This document shows positions 13,401 to 24,623 of a DNA stretch of 64,000 nt, piece by piece (within the stretch, counting starts at the first letter, position 1; each line of letters begins with the position of its first letter). The DNA comes from Megalopta genalis (lineage: Eukaryota > Arthropoda > Insecta > Hymenoptera > Halictidae), in contig NC_135016.1 of NCBI RefSeq assembly GCF_051020955.1, forward strand, positions 32,495,131 through 32,559,130, read 5' to 3'. The notes below the pieces were generated by a model, which had not been told where the DNA came from, did not search any database, and saw only the letters and a list, made by a program, of their open reading frames with translations. The position numbers and the translations under genes are program-made.

Positions 13401-16400
13401 TTAACATATTCGTTAACATTTGAGTAAAATTTTATATTAATATATAAGTTTACATCGCAATATTGTTTTACTTAGTGCATAGGGCAAATAAAAAAGAAAC
13501 GAAATAAAAATAAAAAGAACTAAGATTACAAAAAATAAAATTAATATTTGGCAAAAGAATACAAATATGTATCGTGTCTTAAGAAGGTTTTCTACACTCA
13601 AGAACATGGTTTGTATCGAATAAACGATGAAAATGGGAATTTATATAAAGATCCGCGATTATTGAAACGATTGTCGAGATATTAGTTAACTAAAGAATGG
13701 GCTGGTGTGACAGAGAAAAAGTTAACCTTGAAACAAGAATCGACGCGTGCCATCAATTCTGAAAGAGAGACGAAATATTATGAATAACGTCGGCCTTGTC
13801 GATAGGTTTACTTTATTTCCGGATTGCCACGGCAAACATCCTGCTGCGTGATAAATTACCGGAAATGATGAGAGAAAGATGTTCACAATTGAATGTGTCA
13901 TTATCCTCGGCAATAGCGTGCGTCCAAACCGTCTAAATTTGTGGGAACTCGTGATGCTTTAACAAAATAGTACCGTTTCGATACCGAAGGTAAACATTCT
14001 TATCGATCCAACACTTTAGATCTAGTTTAATAGTTTATTTACCACAAGCCTGTCAATAGGCTTTTTAACTTTTTTATTATGCGTAAGAGAATCTCAATAA
14101 TTGAGTCGTTTATTTTGAAAGTGGCATAAGTCACTTTACCGTAATGAAAAGTGGTGGTTTTTTAATGTTTATACGAAATTATTTATACTGAGAAAAATAT
14201 TAGTATCCTGAGATAACAAATACAAGTAAATCTTCTCGAAAGTTAGCATCCATATTTTTAAACGTGTTAAAACGCAAACATCGACTTATATCGACTTAAA
14301 AACAAAGTGACTTATGCCACTTTCAAAATAAACGGCTCAATTATTTCGAAAGAAATTGTCACATTATGTTAATACTTTATGCACCGACAGTTTTCTAATT
14401 TTTTAAAAATTGGTAGAAAGCGATAACAATTTTATCCATAATTCAACAAATTATTTTGACTAATAAGATAAATACTAATAAGTTAGTATTTCAAATAAAG
14501 TTATCAAATTATTCAGACTAATGGAGATGCGATAACTGCTTCTGAAGTTATTATTCGAAAGAAAATTACCAAGCTTCTTTACCATGGAAAAAACGTAACA
14601 GGGACTCTAGAAACGAAATATGTATTTTCCTTGACTAGCCGTGATTCTATGACGAATTATATCAAATGATATCAGCAACTGGAAGAAACAGGTACGTTCT
14701 GCAGATAGCGCGATAAAGATTGCGAAACTTTGAATGGTGTCGGTTTAATGGTTTTCGCAGCCATAAAGTTTCAAGCTGCAATAAAATTCGAACAGTGCAG
14801 TAAGAAGCTAGGGAACACGGTTCATTGCACCGTCTTAGAGCACGTTGTTCGCCGTATCATTTCTAAAAGTGACTGGCAAGCGGGCGAAGTGGTCTTTTTG
14901 TGGCTCACTGCCGAAAAGGTAGGACGAAGAGAAGCGAAACGTCTGTGGATGAAGTTTGACGAAGCTCTGTCTGTAAACACGCTGTCGTTTCCGAAGATCC
15001 CGTTTCTATTTAGTACCGACTAATATTACTGTGATCTATTTTCTGGGAACGACTCGAGACACACGAATAGTGTCACAATAGTCCTTCAGCTCACCTAAAT
15101 CACGTTACGAGTCTCTGGAGTTTTATACGTTTGTTGCAAACAGAGCTAAGCACATTTGAAATAATATCGTTTGAAATATCATTTCAAATGTTATTTATTA
15201 TTGTATTTTACATTATTTTGTATTATATTTTATAGATATTTATTGTATAATAGTTTGAAATAATTATTTGACATAATTATGAAGTTTTTAATGTTTGGGG
15301 GTGGTTTGCACCTTCGTTACTTTAAACAAATTGTTGCGAAGATTTCATAAAATAAAATCTTGTTGTTCGATATTACGTTCAACATTATTCCTCTTGACCA
15401 ATTCGAAATAAAGAAATAATGACATCATTTATTATTCGAATTCGCTTTATCTCAAATAACAGTACTAAAGATACCGGTCTGAAAATAAATTATTTCAAGT
15501 AATTATTCTTAATTTTCATTTCAAATCAAATTTGCCCGCAAACAAAGCAATTTCAAATAACAAATTATTTCGTTATTTCTTCATTTCAAATTAGCCAGAA
15601 GAAATAATGCTGAAAACGATTATAAAATAATTATTTCAAATGATTATAAAATAAAATAGCATGTTATTCGAAATATTTCGAATAATGTTAGATCGGAAGA
15701 GCTCGCTGGCACGAAAATAACTATGAAATAAAATAACGTGTTATTCGAAATGATATTTCAAACGAAGTGACTTCCAATGTGCACATGACTGCCTGTTATG
15801 TAGTCAAGTTTCAAGAGGAAAGCAGAAAGACACGAGGAAACCTTGTCGTCCCTTGGAGTTTGGAGGTCTGACTTCCTCCGCCAATGGTGTAATCGACAGT
15901 AGTGTGCACGTGTACGCACTTTACACACGAGCTCGGGTTAAAGTGCCTCGTTTGAAACGACGACAAGGCGAGCCCGAGCGTTAATGATCAGTGCACCGAC
16001 ATCTGCGGCTTCCTCCTGTTTTCGCGTGGCACGCACGCCGATGATTGATGACAAGCAACTGACACACCCCAGGGAGCTGACACCCCCGACTTGTAACAAT
16101 CATCGATACGGCCGCGATAGCGTCCGCTGGACCATCGAATTCGATCGTTGGTCCTTGCCTAACCGATGTCATCGATTGTTTTCGTTTTCGACAGCTTACC
16201 CGGCTATTATGTATGAAATTTCTGATTTTCAGGGATCGTGTTCCTTTTAATGGTCAAAAAAAGGCTTTTTGAGATTTTTTTTTTAAATACTTATAAAGCA
16301 ATAAAAACGAGAATTTTTTTATTTTTTAACAGAATGCAAAATGGTGGCTCAGTGGCCGGTAGAAAAAAACGCCTTACCAGACATCAAATAAAGAATAATT

Positions 16401-19400
16401 GTCATCAATTATCAAAAGTGTACAATTAATTGATGAGGAATAATATTAGTTGGCGATGGAATTATACAGCGAAGAGTTTAATTATGCAAATTATTTTTGT
16501 TTCATTTTATTATAGTACACCAGGTCCGTTAAACATTTGTGGAATAATATTTATGTTAGCGATATACTATATAGATTTTGCACGTGTTTATTTATTTTGT
16601 TGGATCGACTTTCGCCGCACCGTCCATTGGGCATAAATCATTTAACGCTTATCAAAACTTACATAACAAACTACACTTGTGTAAGCCGAGTCTGCTTGTC
16701 GCATCAAGCCACGGGGGTTAAACGCAATTTATGGGCGTATTTATACTCTCTCCCTCTACACGAATAAGCGTCAATTGATTGTTGCCGCGACAATCAGTAG
16801 CGTCTGATTCCACCGACAATGAGTTCAAATAAAATACACATGTATGCACAATGTATTAACACTTTACGCATCGATTGTATGTAAACACTATCTTACTTTT
16901 TATGCAAACTATTTATTAGTACTCAGCTGTTGAAGTTCTAAAATATCTGCAAAATGTTAATTTTCAAAAAGAGTCATTGAACGTAATTTTACTGTAAATT
17001 AGTAAAGAATGCTAAATTCTTGGTGGACTACAGTTTGTGTGTGCGCGTATAAAATTGTTACTTTGATTAATAAAAATATGTAATATTTCTTGTCGTTTTG
17101 TACTTGACGATTAGTTTTCAATTTAAAAGATGTGATGATTTCTATTTTTAGAAAATCAAACGTATTATTGATTTTATAAATGTTGTCGTTCGAGTTTTAT
17201 TTGTTAATAAAAATTATAGAAATCGCGACTACTGTAAAAATTTGACAGCTCAAAATTCGTCGAACTGGATAATCTGTAAAATCATCGTTAGTGAAAAGAT
17301 GAGAAATATTGCAATCGATATAAATGGATACAACAGAGAATAAAAAATGATCGGAATTCTGTTTCCATTTAGAACAGTTGGCGTGTAAAAGATTAAAATT
17401 AGATTGCAATCGTTCATCACGATTTCTAATATAAACGCGAACAGAGAGAATTCGGCCACGGCTTGTACCAAATTAATCAGTTCAATTGGTTAGAAGTAGT
17501 CAGCTGGCAAGCGGAATGATTTCACGTTATCCCATCCTCGACGAGCTACATTTCTCTATCTTTGCAAATATCAGAGATATATTTGATAAAATTTAATAAC
17601 ATTGGACTGACTTAAAGCGTAACTATTCACTCAAATTAAAAAGATAAAAAATATTTTCTTATTTTTTTTACCATGTTCCAACCAATTCTAATTTTTGTGT
17701 AATTGTAGTTTTCTATCTAACTATAACTTAACTAAATCCGATAGCATTTTTATTCCCTTTTTACAATGAATAATCTCAGTTTTCATAAAGATCCGCAGTC
17801 CAATAATAAGTATTAATAGCCGGGCGGCGAGTTTGGGGTCTTTATGGACCCAGAATAGAAATATTGTGATTCGACGATCAATTTTTTTTACAAAGGATTG
17901 CCTTAAAAAAGTATATTGAAAAATATTTATAAATGAAGTCTTAGATCATCCTAAGTATACTCAATTATTATTTTTTTATTAAAAAGGTCCGGCGTTCGAG
18001 TGGTAATAGCCGCTCAATGACAGTATCTTTCTTAAATTTCGTAATCCTTGTCGCGTCATTAGGTTTGTAACGATTAAAAAACTCATTGCAACCAGTTCTT
18101 TCTAAATCCATTATTTCCCAAGATTGATGAGAAACCGTTGCCTTCGGTAATAACAAGAATCGGTGGCGAAAAAAAAACGGGTTGATGCGTCGCGTCGTCT
18201 GAGATAAATGACGTAGCCGAGGGAAGTTGCAAACGCTGCAATTTTCCCATTTCGCTACTTTTTGTCACAGTATGACTCGGCAATAAAAGAAACCTGAAAT
18301 AACCCGGTGTCGAAACACAATGGCTACGGGAAGTAAGGGAAACGCATCCGCTGTCCCAGAAATGTGAACAGTCCTTCAGGTACTTTACTTACAAATTGAC
18401 GGAATAGTATCAGAAATAAGACTGCACCGATAATACAACGATTCTATTATAATAAGGAAGAAAATCTGCGAGGATATAAATAAAAATGACAGCCGCTTGA
18501 ACAAAAATGCAAAATGTGTACATTGATAAACATTAACACTAGAACTATCGTTCCTTAAACATGACTAATATATACTGTTTTATATAACAATGACAAGATT
18601 AGATTTGTGTAATCTTCGTACGATTTCGAAATAGTTTTATAATATCAAGAACAGTCAAAGAAAAAATCAGCAACCATACATTTTAGATAGTTTTAGTGTT
18701 AAGCTTTTTTATTAAACAAATGCTGCACCTCCAAATAATAGCACTGAAGTAATTAAGTTGCTATCAATTTTGTTGTGTGTAAAATCTTCGCAAATAAAGT
18801 CTACACATATTCCTTAAGTATCGAATCAAAACAATGGATAGTAAAAATTTTAATAATTTTCTGTTCTATCGAAGCAATGGATAAAAATGAAAATTTTTAA
18901 TGATAAAACAACCAACACAAACAACAATCTCTTGTTGTAATTAAATCTTATAAAAATATATAAAACAATTCTCCTATTAAAATTCCATTTTCGTGAAAAC
19001 ATCTATAATAATAGTGTCAGATACGTAACGTGTTTCACCGATGACTAACTTCTACTTAATTAATAATTCGGTCAATGTTTTAATGAAGTACACGGTGAAA
19101 GATGTCAGCAGAAAATCGACGGAGATAATTGGACAAATTTGCAGAAAGAAAGAGTTAACGAAACGAAATGTAAAACGGGCGAGAAATCTGTCGGAGAGAA
19201 TTAGTTTCGGTCAGGAATTCGCTAAAAATAATTCGATATGAGACCGCCCCTAGGAAGAACAAATAGCATAGGCCGTTTGAACCACGCGTTAACAAACGAG
19301 GGTTATAAGAAGCACGGGTTCCTTGACACGGTTGGAGGAATCTTGAACTAAGATGTTTCTAAAAAAAGACTATGTTACGTTGCGCAGGGGTTCGTTTCGT

Positions 19401-22400
19401 TTTCGTTTGACACTTAGCAGCTTGACATCAGGAAAACCATTTGTGGCTTGTGATACATCACTCTTCAACCGCGAGTGCGACAGTGCATAATTCATTAAAT
19501 CTGCATCCTTTTATGAAAATGCATCATCGACTCTAGAGACAACGAACGCGGCAAACGTGGCCGCGCGTTTTATCGCATGAATTACGAAAAGTGCGTTTAT
19601 TGAACATTCAATTGATTTTCGCTGTAGTACACTCTATAAACGAATCAATCTATTGAATAAATTCCCGCGGAAGCACTTTTCTGTCGAGACCGCGGATTTT
19701 GTGCGTGCACGACAAAAAAGAGTGGGCGCAATTTAAAACGGCGAACAAATTAACAGATTCGGAAAATATTTTATTGTCCACTTGTGTGCCCGAATTGTTG
19801 GGGAACGAAAGCAATTTCAATTTGGTGACATTTTTCTTCTGCACTCGATGTGCGTGCTATTAATCTTCGACACGCGAACGATAGACCTTTTCGAATAAAA
19901 TATAATATATAGAATACATTCATACATGCAACACAATCCTGTATTTGCAAAATAAACCATCTGGTTTAGAGCATTAATAAATAAATATATATAATTTTAT
20001 TTATTAATTTCTCCCCTAAGATATTTTTTATGGTACTCCTATGGTACTCCCTCCGCTTTTTCTGTAGACCTTAATGAAACACGTGAAACTTTCAATTAAT
20101 TGTCATATATTGCAAATATAATGGAGCCTAGCCTGTTTAAACAGTTATGTTAAAAAAATAATGATTAATTTCAAGACCGCGAAGCAATAATTGTAAAACA
20201 AGAGATATGGATGATTTTGGTCCTTTCGGTAATTATCCAATATTAAAACTTCAGATACAGACATTTTAAGAAACGATCTTCAACAACTTCGAGAATAGAT
20301 TCGGCACCAAGGATTGTCACGAAGCTCGCAATTCTTCATATTTTCAAAAAGGAACTTCAAAGCGCTAGAGATATTTCATTTTAGCAAAGGTAAATTCGGC
20401 ATATTATTGTTCCTTGTTTTCGAAACGAGTATTGTTACGTAGTTTCTTGGCGAGGTTGTTCGCGACCACGCGCACCGCAAATCATAAGCGTCAGTCATGG
20501 TAGCTGATGACATGTGTTTGACACACTGTGGAAGACTTTCTTTTGAAACGACCGCAGACTGCGATAATAACGGCGGAAGGGAGATAAGAAAAAAGATGAG
20601 CTAGCAGAAGCTGGAGGAACTGCGGATTCCGTGACGGTAGAAATGTGTCTAGACGCGTGGAACGCAACGGTTGCACAGTGCACTCCAACTGCAGCGAATC
20701 CCTGCAGCCCTTGGCGGATGATAACATCGCGAGCCCGGCATTTAATAAAATACCTGTCAGGTTTCTTCGAACGAATAAAAGACGCGTAATGAAACAGAAA
20801 CATCTGTAAATAATTTCTTATTTTCTGCCTCTCGTATTTCATGCGTACATTAAGAAAATTAACAGCAAACGAGCTGTTTAATAATAAATAATAAAATATG
20901 TAATATAAGGGGACAATGTTTAGAAGTGATCATTTTCTCGAACTGCGAGATTAATTCTTCGTATTGTATTTCTTTTCTTTGTGTATTATATTTTGTAAAA
21001 TAATTTTGTAATCTTGTGTAGGATATTCTCTGTTAAATTTTGTCACATTTTATTTATCGCTACGGTATTGACGAGTATACTTGACATAATACAAAATGTC
21101 GCCATTTCTTCATGACGAGTAGATTATGAGAGAAGAATATATGTTTTGTTATTCTTTATTAACATATATTTTATAAAAGTGTTGTATTTAAACAAAATAC
21201 GAGTAAAATCAAACATGTATTATAATCACAGTTAACTTATGTATAAAAAGATTGCAACAACGAACTGGTTAAATCGAAAGACCTTGTCTTTTTAATGTTG
21301 TTATATAAATTGCAAAACTGACAGATTGAATATAAAAGAGAATATATTGGAAAGAATAATAAATAATTGTAATAACGGATTTTGATCTAGTCTCTGCACG
21401 TTCGGAAGAGTTATAAATAAAGACATTGATATGTTAATAACTTTCTTCAAAGCAGTTTCGCAGCGAACGAGAATTCAGAAATAAAAAACCGCTATCTAAT
21501 AGTATGATGTAAACTGTAATAAACTAGAATCATAAATGATAAATCATTCCGTACGGTTTAGTTTCGTTTTACAATGCCGCGACGATTCCTATTACACCGG
21601 GGATGAGAATCGAAATAAAACGAATGTTCCAATATCAACGAGCACGGCAGCGAACGTGTTAATTTTCCAATGATCGGACGTAGAACGGTACGCGTTACCG
21701 TTACAGAATTCTGTAATGAGCAATGTAATCGATACGGCTGCGCGTGAATAAACACACTCGAACAGATCGAAGATCATTATAACTAATAGCCTGTTCGAGT
21801 GAGTTTTCCTCTTGTTGTAAAAGGGATAATTAATGACGATAACGGTGAAGGGTGAAGATAAAACAGTCCGGTCGATAGGGACTTCGTTCAAGGATAGTAA
21901 CTTTCCCGGGGAAGGTCGCATAGTTCACGGCGTGAATAATTAACAGTTTTATGAACCGCGAATTGGCACACGTGTCGCGAATCAATTCGCCGGCGAACTC
22001 CAATTAACAATTTTCCGTTTCCTTTTTGTTACGTTTCTGGCGAATTTCAATTGTTTCTGGTTCGAACGGTCTAACGGTCGGGTGCAAATTTACTATTTAA
22101 AACCGGACTGTTGGTTTATGTGCAAAATGAAAATTGTCTAACTTAACTGTAAGAAGTGATATATTTGCATATAATAATTTATTTTAATATTAAATAATTA
22201 TATTTATTAAAATATTAAATATAATATTTTATCTATATCATAAGCAATTGATCTGGATAAAAAATCCGAATAATATTTTATTTGAATAAAAATTTATTCC
22301 TATAGTGATTCATACGGAATATAATCGATTTAAGTAAAGAATTATACAAATAAATAGCCAGAACAATTTATGACGAATGCTCGTTATTCGAATAAAATAT

Positions 22401-24254
22401 TCGGCAGTAAAAAAAATTCATTCGGATAATTATCTTAGATAAATATTTATTCGAAACAATTTGAGAATAATACCCAACTACGATTTCAAATTGCACAAAG
22501 CATCCGGATTTGTTCGAGAATGCGTGCGATTCATCGCAAAGTCTCCTTTTAAGAAACGTTTTTACTGACTCGCAGCTGCCGCGGCAGTGTATTCAGCAAA
22601 GAAAAATGATGTTCTCGATGGAGAAATATTTTATTCCACGGTCAGCGTTTCTTTTTATATCCTGCGTACCTTGGGGTTGTGTAAAATGTAAAAAAAGACA
22701 CTGGTCTTGAAACACGGACGCTTTGAACTTCAATGTCAATGTAAAGGCAACACGTGAGCGGGCAGAAAATAATCACACATCGCGTCGTAACACTCCTACC
22801 CTTCGACTCAAAGCTCATCAGCCATAATGCAGCACGTGACTTCCTACTTGAGCATCTTGGAATATTCGAATGATCTGATCGCATAAATATCTCCGAGAAT
22901 TATGTGAATTCGCAGAAAATCGCTGCTGAAACTTCGAACTGCGACTTTTACGCGGAGTTTTAGTTGCATGTTTCTGCAACGTTTCTTCTTTTACTTTGGA
23001 AAAATTCGAGTTTTCGTTTTCTTGCCAAATTCTTTCGGCAAATCAGACGACGCTGAAACTGCGGAGAATTAAATCCAAGGTTTCACCACTTTTCCAAGAT
23101 ATTTATGTCTTACGAATGTATAAAAGTAGCTCAGGCTAATAAAATGAATGCGATTTTCTAGGGTAGAAATACGGGTTTCATCCGTGCTTATACGATTAAA
23201 CGTTTATGCATTCCTGAAACTTTGCTTCTTTTATTTTTGCATTGAAAAATGCATTTCCTTGGTTCTCGTTCATTGTTTAGGCGAAATTTACTCAAAAACG
23301 GGCCATTATTTTTAACGCTTTACGATCGTGTGTCAGACCAATCTCGGCATTAATTGTTGCATCAACGATTACTTATTTTGCTGAACTACGCTATAAACAA
23401 TGGCACAATCACGTGGTGTGTAAAAACACCTGAAATATTTCTCACGTCTCGAAAAGGGATCGAAAAATTTGGATGGTAAAAATTATTCACGAAAACTCGT
23501 TTATTGTTAAATTAAGTATAACACTCGTGATCTATAACAAAATTAAAGGGAGGGAACACATAGTTAAAAAAAGGTCGAGTTTTATCGTTTCGATTACAAT
23601 TAATAATTATAATATATGGAAAATTGTTATCCTTACCGATAACCATTATATCGATGAAGAAAATTAAATTTCAACGGCTCGTAACAGTACATTGTATACG
23701 AAACATAATTAATTTCTTTTCTCCCAGATTTTATGTAGTTTCTTCAACTGTTTGGTTTTTAGCGACTATACGATCCGTTACGTTATCCTTAGTCGAGGAA
23801 AAAAAACGAGGAAAATACTATCCCGGAGTCTCTAACTATTCCTAGGGTGTAAAAAAGAAGGTGTAAAATACCAAGAAACAATCTAGTAACCTTTACACGA
23901 ACCCAGGTTCTTCTAAAGAAATTCACGGAAAGGACAATTGGAGGAAACTCGAGCCTCTTTATCGAATTATTTTAGTCGGGTAAAAATAAAATGAAAACTT
24001 GAGTAACCTTCATAGAAGTTTTCGCTTTGCCGAGCGCTAGGATAGCGCAAACGTCCGCGGTGTTTATTAATAAATGAAAGGGCGGCTTTACCGGTATGAT
24101 CGATGTGCCGATGATGATTCCTGACATACGGAGGCGCCGGATGCCTGGGCTGCATGTCCCAGTACGTGTTCCGGCTGTTCCCAAAATTGTTCACCCGTGG
24201 CTGCTGCGAAGGCGAAGTTTGCTTGCAAGGCAACCTGGCCATGGCAGTCATCAT
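958..24254 (-). CDS. FAM110: FAM110-family protein, seven coding exons, 612 aa
   Basis: Joined minus-strand coding exons: 24254-24092, 10333-10067, 6696-6401, 4359-4061, 2362-2179, 1911-1733, 1408-958. They total 1839 nt with every splice phase closing, ending in TAA. Near the N-terminus (residues 56-74) is KRKSAVELLQETKAFYVKS, the FAM110 N-domain signature. The last exon carries LRSKSDISDRY (about 477-487), LENFFDRLGL (about 509-518) and the C-terminal VERNARIIKWL block (591-601), which are the FAM110_C hallmarks. The 450 residues between are Ser/Pro/Gln-rich and probably disordered. Vertebrate FAM110 proteins locate to centrosomes and spindle poles; that role here is inferred from family. 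They are usually about 300-370 aa, so this protein is long. No membrane or signal segment is seen. Which paralogue (A-D) it matches cannot be said; insects may have just one. The start ATG at 24254 is uncertain, because the frame stays open to the exon's 3' splice site at 24278. Confidence 0.9.
1733..1911 (-). CDS. FAM110: FAM110 exon 6
   Basis: Acceptor TATTTTTCCAG, donor GAG|GTATGC. The exon starts in phase 0 and leaves two bases for exon 7. Its ~60 residues start DCWSHIRRDSGASTQHSTEK and contain SVVRHYSPDSESSNSQTDYS, a Ser-rich low-complexity segment with several SP sites. No domain recognised. Both flanking introns are short (267 and 324 nt). Confidence 0.85.
2179..2362 (-). CDS. FAM110: FAM110 exon 5
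   Basis: Acceptor ATGTATTTTAG; the first base completes a split AGT serine codon from exon 4. It encodes a Ser/Gly-rich segment (SLGSGGGDASSVLSSGGRTQ) ending RSEPPPIIQ. The donor is the weak CAA|GTACAC, chosen because it alone gives the phase 0 that exon 6 needs. The stronger-looking AAG|GTCGTG 22 nt downstream would put exon 6 in a frame with an early stop. The 3' boundary is therefore less certain than the others. Confidence 0.78.
2363..4060 (-). other. FAM110 intron 4
   Basis: AT-rich intron of about 1.7 kb. No coding exon seen. It holds a perfect-stem palindrome at about 3677-3711 (TTTGTCA arms around TA repeats) and a cluster of TAATC/GATTA motifs at about 3390-3965. Confidence 0.6.
4061..4359 (-). 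CDS. FAM110: FAM110 exon 4
   Basis: A T-rich tract then TTTTCGTAG forms the acceptor, and CGAAG|GTATCC the donor. It starts in phase 0 and leaves two bases. It encodes ~100 residues rich in Ser, Arg and His, including CHKSLPDLHTSTRRRASLSP, a basic Ser-rich motif typical of kinase-regulated disordered linkers. Six cysteines are scattered through it, two of them in NNCPDCETSS. No named domain. Confidence 0.85.
4360..6400 (-). other. FAM110 intron 3
   Basis: AT-rich intron of about 2.0 kb with no coding sequence recognised. It contains a 200-bp TIR element (about 4459-4660) and, near 5669, a repeat terminus reading ATACAGGGTTATCC, which resembles an insect repeat end; its other end was not found. 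Confidence 0.55.
4459..4660. mobile_element. ~200-bp MITE, GACTGCGGATCTTT family
   Basis: Left end reads GACTGCGAATCTTTATGCA and right end ATAAATGCATTAAAAAATCTGCAGTC, an imperfect terminal inverted repeat flanked by TA-containing sequence. Similar copies occur at 31316-31513 and about 49455-49642, and single ends occur at many other places in the window. It has no coding capacity. Superfamily is not assigned; TA flanks suggest Tc1/mariner. Confidence 0.6.
6401..6696 (-). CDS. FAM110: FAM110 exon 3
   Basis: Acceptor TTGCGTTTTGTTCGACAG; the two leading bases complete a Pro codon with exon 2. The correct frame reads DGILNPQQTLPPALPPKSPR, then QLQTKLRRLLNTDSKENVFF, then FRYSPGSLSPNF. The longest open frames in this stretch are in the other two frames and are not the gene. 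The donor AAAG|GTGTGC is non-ideal, but reading through it hits a stop after 12 codons. The exon supplies a Pro-rich region followed by a basic, possibly helical LRRLL segment. Confidence 0.85.
7367..7419. repeat. (TA)n microsatellite
   Basis: About 26 uninterrupted TA dinucleotides, followed by degenerate ATAATTTATATA sequence to about 7480. Confidence 0.95.
8105..8703 (+). mobile_element. mariner deletion derivative, copy 1
   Basis: Perfect ~30-bp terminal inverted repeats starting TTGGGTTGGCAACTAAGTAA at both ends, flanked by TA duplications (8103-8104, 8704-8705). At 599 bp it is less than half of a full mariner (~1.3 kb). The 5' part of the transposase gene is missing and replaced by a (TTA)n run at about 8190-8226. 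The shared structure with the copy at 35632 shows that the deletion predates dispersal. It lies in FAM110 intron 2. Confidence 0.93.
8256..8648 (+). pseudogene. mariner transposase C-terminal remnant
   Basis: Starts in the QLDKLNAAV region and retains FHQDNARPH and YSPDLAPSDYHLF. The two aspartates are separated by 34 residues, the D34D spacing of mariner catalytic domains. The first catalytic Asp and the N-terminal DNA-binding domain are deleted. The last ~12 codons are shifted compared with the copy at 35795, which ends EQNGKYITD. It cannot encode active transposase. Confidence 0.92.
10067..10333 (-). CDS. FAM110: FAM110 exon 2 (FAM110_N domain)
   Basis: Acceptor CACGTGCCGCAG, donor GGC|GTAAGT. 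It begins with the two bases that finish a glycine codon and ends with one base. It encodes KRKSAVELLQETKAFYVKS at the very start, matching the conserved vertebrate FAM110 block, followed by a Lys/Gln-rich and Pro/Ser-rich tail ending CCWASCHEQDRR. GC content is well above the surrounding intron. Confidence 0.92.
11770..12590. repeat. decayed tandem array, ~117-120-bp monomer
   Basis: Six full monomers and a partial seventh. Anchor motifs (ATAATGCATTGTATT and relatives) fall near 11864, 11980, 12108, 12225, 12335 and 12452. The last four monomers form two dimers repeating at 227 bp with about 95% identity (ATGTTTACCGAATAC at 12141 and 12368). The older monomers to the left are far more diverged, which suggests growth by dimer duplication at the right end. 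Confidence 0.85.
14103..14338. mobile_element. MITE with GAGTCGTTTATTTTG ends, copy A
   Basis: 236-bp element with TIRs GAGTCGTTTATTTTGAAAGT / ...CTTTCAAAATAAACGGCTC, flanked on both sides by AATT (14099-14102, 14339-14342). Just inside each end is AAAGTGGCATAAGTCACTTT, itself an imperfect palindrome. No coding capacity. The other copy (32672) is in the opposite orientation and is flanked by ATAT, suggesting a 4-bp target duplication. Confidence 0.85.
15170..15765. repeat. AT-rich ATTTCAAAT / TTCGAAATA repeat tract
   Basis: Repeated AAATAAAATA, TTATTCGAAATA and ATTTCAAATG words, with two near-copies of a ~38-bp segment at about 15648-15688 and 15727-15765. Between them lies the 16-mer AGATCGGAAGAGCTCG (15690-15705). 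Confidence 0.6.
23887..24005. repeat. diverged dispersed repeat next to FAM110 exon 1
   Basis: The segment TAGTAACCTTTACACGAA ... TTGGAGGAA ... GCCTCTTTATCGA ... GTCGGGTAAAAATAAA is repeated in the same orientation at 43420-43530 with roughly 75-80% identity by eye. The copy here ends about 90 bp from the exon 1 donor. Function unknown. Confidence 0.6.
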
Positions 24255-24278
24255 CTTCTTCTGCACCACCTCGCCTAC
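24092..24278 (-). CDS. FAM110: FAM110 exon 1 (first coding exon found)
   Basis: Acceptor GATTAATTTTTAG ends at 24279 and donor ACCG|GTAAAG leaves one base, exactly matching exon 2 (GGG codon). The open frame runs VGEVVQKKMMTAMARL and on to RNHHRHIDHTG. The ATG at 24252-24254 is taken as the start, so 24255-24278 would be leader. Since the frame is open through the acceptor, an upstream coding exon in phase 0 cannot be excluded. The segment is rich in Asn, His, Pro and Arg. Confidence 0.8.
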
Positions 24279-24399
24279 CTAAAAATTAATCACCTCATCG
24301 GTGCCCCGGTTTGTTGCGCCGTCGTTTCAACCCCATCTTCGAGCGATCCTCACCACTCTGGAACAGACAAAACAAGGATTTAACACTGGAACCAATATT

Positions 24400-24509
24400 T
24401 GACGCGTTCTACGGAAAATCACGTTATACGAAAACAGTATAGTCGCAGTATCTTCGTTGCGTCATAGAAATTCACATTTTAGGAACTCGCGTTATACGAG
24501 AGTCTACTG
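24400..24509. mobile_element. terminal fragment of a pogo/Tigger-like element
   Basis: The right end, read on the minus strand, is CAGTAGACTCTCGTATAACG, followed outward by TA. CAGT termini with TA target sites are typical of pogo/Tigger elements. An internal near-repeat (CACGTTATACGAAAAC) lies at about 24420. The left end is not recognisable. Confidence 0.45.
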
Positions 24510-24623
24510 TACTTGATCGACACAGAAAGTTTACTTATTAGCCTGTGAATTTTTATGGAAAATGAAAATGGTTTGCATCAATTAATAGAAACAGGGGTTC
24601 AATATAAATGTATTTCTCCCATA

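Larger units (their letters stand above)
10334..24091 (-). other. FAM110 intron 1 (13.8 kb)
   Basis: The largest intron. It contains a ~120-bp satellite (11.77-12.59 kb), a 4-bp-TSD MITE (14.1 kb), an AT-rich ATTTCAAAT-repeat tract with an adapter-like 16-mer (15.17-15.76 kb), a copy of the GACGAGTATACT palindrome family (about 21068-21124), and scattered ends of the ATCTTTATGCA repeat family (near 13350, 17776 and 22107). GC-richer blocks at 10440-10740, 14700-15020 and 15780-16200 may be regulatory. No further exon of the gene could be supported. Confidence 0.5.
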
